This document shows positions 60,967 through 64,000 of a stretch of DNA of 64,000 nucleotides, piece by piece. Position 1 is the stretch's first letter. Every line of letters begins with the position of its first letter. The notes beneath the pieces are model-generated. The model was given only the letters and a program-made list of their open reading frames with translations, was not told where the DNA came from and ran no database searches. This DNA comes from Catellatospora sp. IY07-71 (GTDB taxonomy: Bacteria > Actinomycetota > Actinomycetes > Mycobacteriales > Micromonosporaceae), in contig NZ_AP023360.1 of the NCBI RefSeq assembly GCF_018326265.1, positions 1,727,501-1,791,500 on the forward strand. Reading direction: 5' to 3'. The position numbers were made by a program, and so were the translations under genes.

Positions 60967-61643
60967 GCGAGCTGCTTGCGCTCGGCGACGACGCGCTGAT
61001 CGCGTCCCAGCGGCTGAGCGAGTGGGTCTCCCGCGCGCCCACCCTGGAGGAGGACGTGGCGCTGGCCAACATCGCGCTCGACCAGCTCGGCGCGGCTCGG
61101 CTGCTGCTGTCTACCGCCGGTGACGAGGACGAGCTGGCCTACCTGCGCGACGGCCACCAGTTCCGCAACTGCCTGCTGGTCGAGCTGCCGCTCGGCCCGG
61201 CCCGGGGCGACCTGGACTTCGCCTGGACGATGGCCTGGCTGCTCCTGCTGTCGGCCGCCCAGCTGCTGCGCTACACCGACCTCGCCGCGAGCGACGACGA
61301 ACTCGCCGCGGGCATCGGCGCGAAGACTCTCAAGGAGTCGACCTACCACCTCGATCACGCCCACCAGTGGACCCTGCGCCTGGGCGGCGGCACCGAGGAG
61401 TCGCACCGCCGCCTCCAGGACGCCCTGGACAGCCTGTGGCCGTACGCGCACGAACTCACCGAGGGCATCCGCGACCGCTGGCTGGCCCTGGTCGAGCCGA
61501 TCCTCGCCGAGGCCGGCCTGACCCGCCCCGCCGACCGCTGGCGGCCCGACGGCGGCCGCACCGGCCGCCACACCGAACACCTCGGCTACCTGCTCGCCGA
61601 GATGCAGTCCCTGCACCGCGCCCACCCCGGAGCCCAGTGGTGA
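60963..61643 (+). CDS. paaC: Phenylacetyl-CoA epoxidase structural subunit PaaC
   Basis: A 226-residue ferritin-like subunit related to PaaA but mainly structural. RLSEWVSRAPTLEEDVALANIALDQLGAARLLL, EELAYLRD-type (EDELAYLRDGHQFRN) and ESTYHLDHAHQWTLRLGGGTEESHRRLQDAL are typical. The GTG start is coupled to paaB. A 52-bp dispersed repeat separates it from paaD. Confidence 0.95.
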   Translation: MSELLALGDDALIASQRLSEWVSRAPTLEEDVALANIALDQLGAARLLLSTAGDEDELAYLRDGHQFRNCLLVELPLGPARGDLDFAWTMAWLLLLSAAQLLRYTDLAASDDELAAGIGAKTLKESTYHLDHAHQWTLRLGGGTEESHRRLQDALDSLWPYAHELTEGIRDRWLALVEPILAEAGLTRPADRWRPDGGRTGRHTEHLGYLLAEMQSLHRAHPGAQW

Positions 61644-61649
61644 CCAGCG

Positions 61650-61701
61650 AAAGGAAGGGCACCTTCTTATCGTTTTCCGTAGAGGAAGGGCACCTTCTTA
61701 A
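61650..61701 (+). repeat. Dispersed repeat, family A copy 4, inside the paa operon
   Basis: These 52 bases are the exact reverse complement of the copy at 34458-34509. Two direct AGGAAGGGCACCTTCTTA units lie 31 bases apart. It sits between paaC and paaD and ends just before the paaD ribosome site GGAAGGGAGG. Confidence 0.9.
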
Positions 61702-61713
61702 CGGAAGGGAGGC

Positions 61714-62220
61714 ATGAGCATGGAGCAGGCTCAGACCGAGATAGTGCTGCTCGACGACCCGACGCGGGTCGCGGCGATCGCGGGCGCCGTGCCGGACCCC
61801 GAGCTGCGCGTGGTGACCATAGGTGAGCTGGGCATCGTGCGCGGTGCGGAGCTGGCCGAGGACGGCCGGGTCACCGTGACCATCACCCCGACCTACTCCG
61901 GCTGCCCGGCGATGGACGCGATCCGCGACGACATCCGGTCCGCGCTCGCCGCGGCCGGGCACCCCGACGTCGAGGTCAAGACCGTGCTCAGCCCGGCCTG
62001 GTCCACCGACATGATCACCGAGTCGGGCTGGGCCGCACTGGAGCGGACCGGCATCGCCGCGCCGGGCGCCACCGGCACCCCGGCCTGCCCGCGCTGCGCG
62101 CACGGCGGCAAGCCCGTGACGCCGGTGCTGCAGATCAGCCGGTACGCCTCGACGCCGTGCCAGAGCCTGTGGAGCTGCCGCTCCTGCCTGGAACCCTTCA
62201 ACGCGATCAAGAAACTGTGA
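61714..62220 (+). CDS. paaD: Phenylacetate pathway protein PaaD (MIP18/DUF59 family)
   Basis: A 168-residue protein. The DUF59 part carries VPDPELRVVTIGELGIVR and the conserved PTYSGCPAMDAIRDDI. The C-terminal zinc-type cysteines are in CPRCAHGG and SLWSCRSCLEPF. PaaD is needed for Fe-S maturation of the epoxidase reductase. The ATG at 61714 has a strong GGAAGGGAGG ribosome site that directly follows the family A repeat. A GTG-started paaE follows after ten bases. Confidence 0.94.
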   Translation: MSMEQAQTEIVLLDDPTRVAAIAGAVPDPELRVVTIGELGIVRGAELAEDGRVTVTITPTYSGCPAMDAIRDDIRSALAAAGHPDVEVKTVLSPAWSTDMITESGWAALERTGIAAPGATGTPACPRCAHGGKPVTPVLQISRYASTPCQSLWSCRSCLEPFNAIKKL

Positions 62221-62230
62221 GCACGCCGCT

Positions 62231-63283
62231 GTGAGCACGACCTTCCACGAGCTGACCGTCTCCGCCGTCGAGCCGCTGACCCCGTCCGCGGTGGCGCTGA
62301 CCTTCGCCGTCCCCGCCGAGCTGCGGCAGGCTTTCACCTTCCGGCCCGGGCAGCATGTGACGGTACGCCTCGACGGCGCGCTGCGCCGCTCGTACTCGAT
62401 CTGCTCCACCCCTGCTGAGCTGCGCGAACAGGGCGTGCTGACGATCGGCGTGAAGCGGGTGCCGGGCGGGGTCTTCTCCACCCGTGCCCAGGGCCTGGCC
62501 CCCGGCGAGACGCTGCCCGTGCTGCCGCCGCTGGGCCGCTTCACCACCGAACTGGACCCGGCCCGCACCCGCCGCTACGGCGCGATCGTGGCCGGCTCCG
62601 GCATCACGCCGGTGCTGTCGCTGATCGCCACGGCGCTGGCCGTCGAGCCGGGCAGCACGTTCACGGTGATCTGCGGCAACCGCAGCGCGTCCGAGGTGAT
62701 GTTCGCCGACGCGCTGGCCGACCTGAAGGACCGCTACGGCGCCCGGCTGCAGCTCGTACACGTGCTGTCTCGGGAGATGCAGCCCAGCGAGCTGCTGTCC
62801 GGCCGCCTGGACGGGCCGCGGGTGACCGCGCTGCTCAAGGAGTTCGAGCTGGCGGCCGTGGACGAGTGGTTCCTGTGCGGGCCGCTGGGCGTGGTCCGCG
62901 CGGGCCGGGATGCGCTGGCCGCGGCGGGCGCCCCGGGCAAGGTGCACGTCGAGCTGTTCCACGCCGAGGAGCCGCCTGCGCCGCAGGCCGCCGTGGCCGA
63001 GGGCGGCGAGGTCGAGGTGTCCATCGTCCTGGACGGACGCTCCACCGACTTCACCATGGACCGTGCCGAGCGGGTGCTGGACGCGGCGCTGCGGCACCGC
63101 GGCGAGCTGCCGTACGCCTGCAAGGGCGGGGTGTGCTCGACCTGCCGCGCCAAGGTCGTCTCAGGCTCGGTGCAGATGGCCGCTAACTGGTCCCTGGAGC
63201 CCGACGAGCTGGCCGCCGGCTACGTCCTCACGTGTCAGTCCACCCCCACCACCGACGCCCTCACCCTCGACTTCGACGCCTGA
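62231..63283 (+). CDS. paaE: Phenylacetyl-CoA epoxidase reductase PaaE
   Basis: A 350-residue reductase. The FAD domain has FTFRPGQHVTVRLDGALRRSYSICS; the NADPH domain has AIVAGSGITPVLSLIATAL and EWFLCGPLGVV; and the C-terminal 2Fe-2S plant-type ferredoxin has YACKGGVCSTCRAK with the last cysteine in LTCQSTP. It feeds electrons to PaaABC. Last gene of the operon, followed by the family C palindrome. Confidence 0.95.
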   Translation: MSTTFHELTVSAVEPLTPSAVALTFAVPAELRQAFTFRPGQHVTVRLDGALRRSYSICSTPAELREQGVLTIGVKRVPGGVFSTRAQGLAPGETLPVLPPLGRFTTELDPARTRRYGAIVAGSGITPVLSLIATALAVEPGSTFTVICGNRSASEVMFADALADLKDRYGARLQLVHVLSREMQPSELLSGRLDGPRVTALLKEFELAAVDEWFLCGPLGVVRAGRDALAAAGAPGKVHVELFHAEEPPAPQAAVAEGGEVEVSIVLDGRSTDFTMDRAERVLDAALRHRGELPYACKGGVCSTCRAKVVSGSVQMAANWSLEPDELAAGYVLTCQSTPTTDALTLDFDA

Positions 63284-63321
63284 CCCGCGTCGCGGCCGTG
63301 CCGTCGCGGCGGCGCGCTTGC

Positions 63322-63381
63322 GCAGTTTCGGGGAAACTGCACGATCCCTGGCTCAGGTTCGTGCAGTTTCCCCGAAACTGC
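63322..63381. repeat. Long palindrome (family C) between paaE and mqnC
   Basis: Perfect 23-bp arms (63322-63344 and 63359-63381) with a 14-base loop. Each arm is itself an inverted repeat of GCAGTTTC and GAAACTGC, so alternative structures are possible. It is probably the paa terminator, perhaps also a protein site for mqnC. Confidence 0.8.
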
Positions 63382-63469
63382 AGAGTGGCGCACGCGGACG
63401 CGGGAGCGGCGGGAGGGTGTGACGGACCAGGCGGCCTCGGGGCGGTGGGGACGGGTTAGTCTCGGTGGC

Positions 63470-64000
63470 GTGAGTGCGAACAGGGAGATCGACAGCATCG
63501 TGCAGCGGGCCGCCGACGGCGGCCGGATCAGCGCCGAGGAGGCGCTGCTGCTCTACACCGACGCGCCGTTCCACGCGCTGGGTGAGGCCGCTGACGCGGT
63601 GCGCCGCCGCCGCTACCCGGACGGCGTCGTGACGTACCTGATCGACCGCAACATCAACTACACCAACGTCTGCGTGACGGCGTGCAAGTTCTGCGCGTTC
63701 TACCGCGCGCCCAAGCACGCCGAGGGCTGGGTGCACGACACGGCCGAGATCCTGCGCCGCTGCGGCGAGGCGGTCGAGCTGGGCGCGACGCAGGTGATGC
63801 TGCAGGGCGGCCACCACCCCGAGTTCGGCGTGGAGTACTACGAGAACCTGTTCGCCTCGGTGAAGCAGGCGTACCCGCAGCTCATGATCCACTCGATCGG
63901 GCCCAGCGAGATCCTGCACATGGCCAAGGTCTCCGGGGTGTCCATCGACGAGGCCGTGGCCCGCATCAAGGCGGCCGGCCTGGACTCCATCGCGGGCGCC
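63470..64000 (+). CDS. mqnC: Cyclic dehypoxanthine futalosine synthase MqnC (partial)
   Basis: Radical SAM enzyme cut by the right edge (177 codons seen). The 4Fe-4S motif is NYTNVCVTACKFCAFYR (CxxxCxxC), and LGATQVMLQGGHHPEFGVEYYENLFASVKQ and IHSIGPSEI are typical of MqnC. It closes dehypoxanthine futalosine to the cyclic form in menaquinone synthesis. The GTG at 63470 is the start, since the family N-terminus (SANREIDSIVQRAADGGRISAEEALLLY) begins there. Confidence 0.94.
   Translation, partial: MSANREIDSIVQRAADGGRISAEEALLLYTDAPFHALGEAADAVRRRRYPDGVVTYLIDRNINYTNVCVTACKFCAFYRAPKHAEGWVHDTAEILRRCGEAVELGATQVMLQGGHHPEFGVEYYENLFASVKQAYPQLMIHSIGPSEILHMAKVSGVSIDEAVARIKAAGLDSIAGA

Overview
The window is GC-rich throughout, with GTG starts, four-base ATGA/GTGA gene overlaps, a BldC-type regulator, scattered futalosine-menaquinone genes, a secreted GH6 cellulase and a Paa ring-epoxidase operon. 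This is typical of a filamentous actinomycete. I infer a member of the Micromonosporaceae, but no marker gene in the window fixes the genus. Both edges cut genes: an adenylation enzyme on the left (minus strand) and mqnC on the right (plus strand).

Positions 1-13445 are a natural-product gene cluster, almost all on the minus strand. It holds a full set for a halogenated pyrrole-2-carboxyl starter unit: a prolyl-AMP ligase (left edge), a prolyl-carrier-protein dehydrogenase, a PltL-like carrier protein and a PltA-like flavin halogenase. Alongside are an acyl-CoA carboxyltransferase, a TetR regulator with a clear operator, and a cation/H+ antiporter. A second operon (13409 down to 8794) encodes an ACP, a soluble diiron acyl-ACP desaturase-like protein, an AcpS-type phosphopantetheinyl transferase, a hot-dog thioesterase, an alpha/beta hydrolase and a fatty-acyl-AMP ligase. 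The two carrier-protein genes share a nearly identical promoter. No ketosynthase is inside the window, so the assembly genes probably lie beyond the left edge.

Positions 13541-21632 hold a tRNA-Lys, a small LuxR-type regulator and a plus-strand cassette: a sigma-like helical protein, a large LuxR-type STAND ATPase, a caspase-like protease with a C-terminal hydrophobic segment, and a 76-residue protein translationally coupled to it. It resembles actinobacterial caspase conflict systems. A cellulase with a CelR/CebR-like operator follows, then oligopeptidase B and a GlcE-like flavoprotein.

Positions 27504-33472 are a hemL - phosphatase - TlpA - CcdA - ResB - CcsB run (heme synthesis and System II cytochrome c maturation). 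Positions 35433-38561 carry the late menaquinone genes (UbiD-like, MqnP, UbiX-like). mqnE, mqnA and mqnC follow at 46243, 56502 and 63470. Between them are BldC, an Lrp-type regulator beside a cysteine desulfhydrase, a DEAD-box helicase with a repetitive tail, an NlpC/P60 hydrolase, a cobalamin riboswitch with a BtuFCD-type transporter, an unusual exported class V aminotransferase, HelD, two tandem serine hydrolases and paaABCDE.

Intergenic space is rich in structured repeats. There is a 52-bp element present four times (two copies identical but in opposite orientation), a second palindrome family present twice, a 23-bp-arm palindrome before mqnC, and strong bidirectional hairpins between convergent genes.
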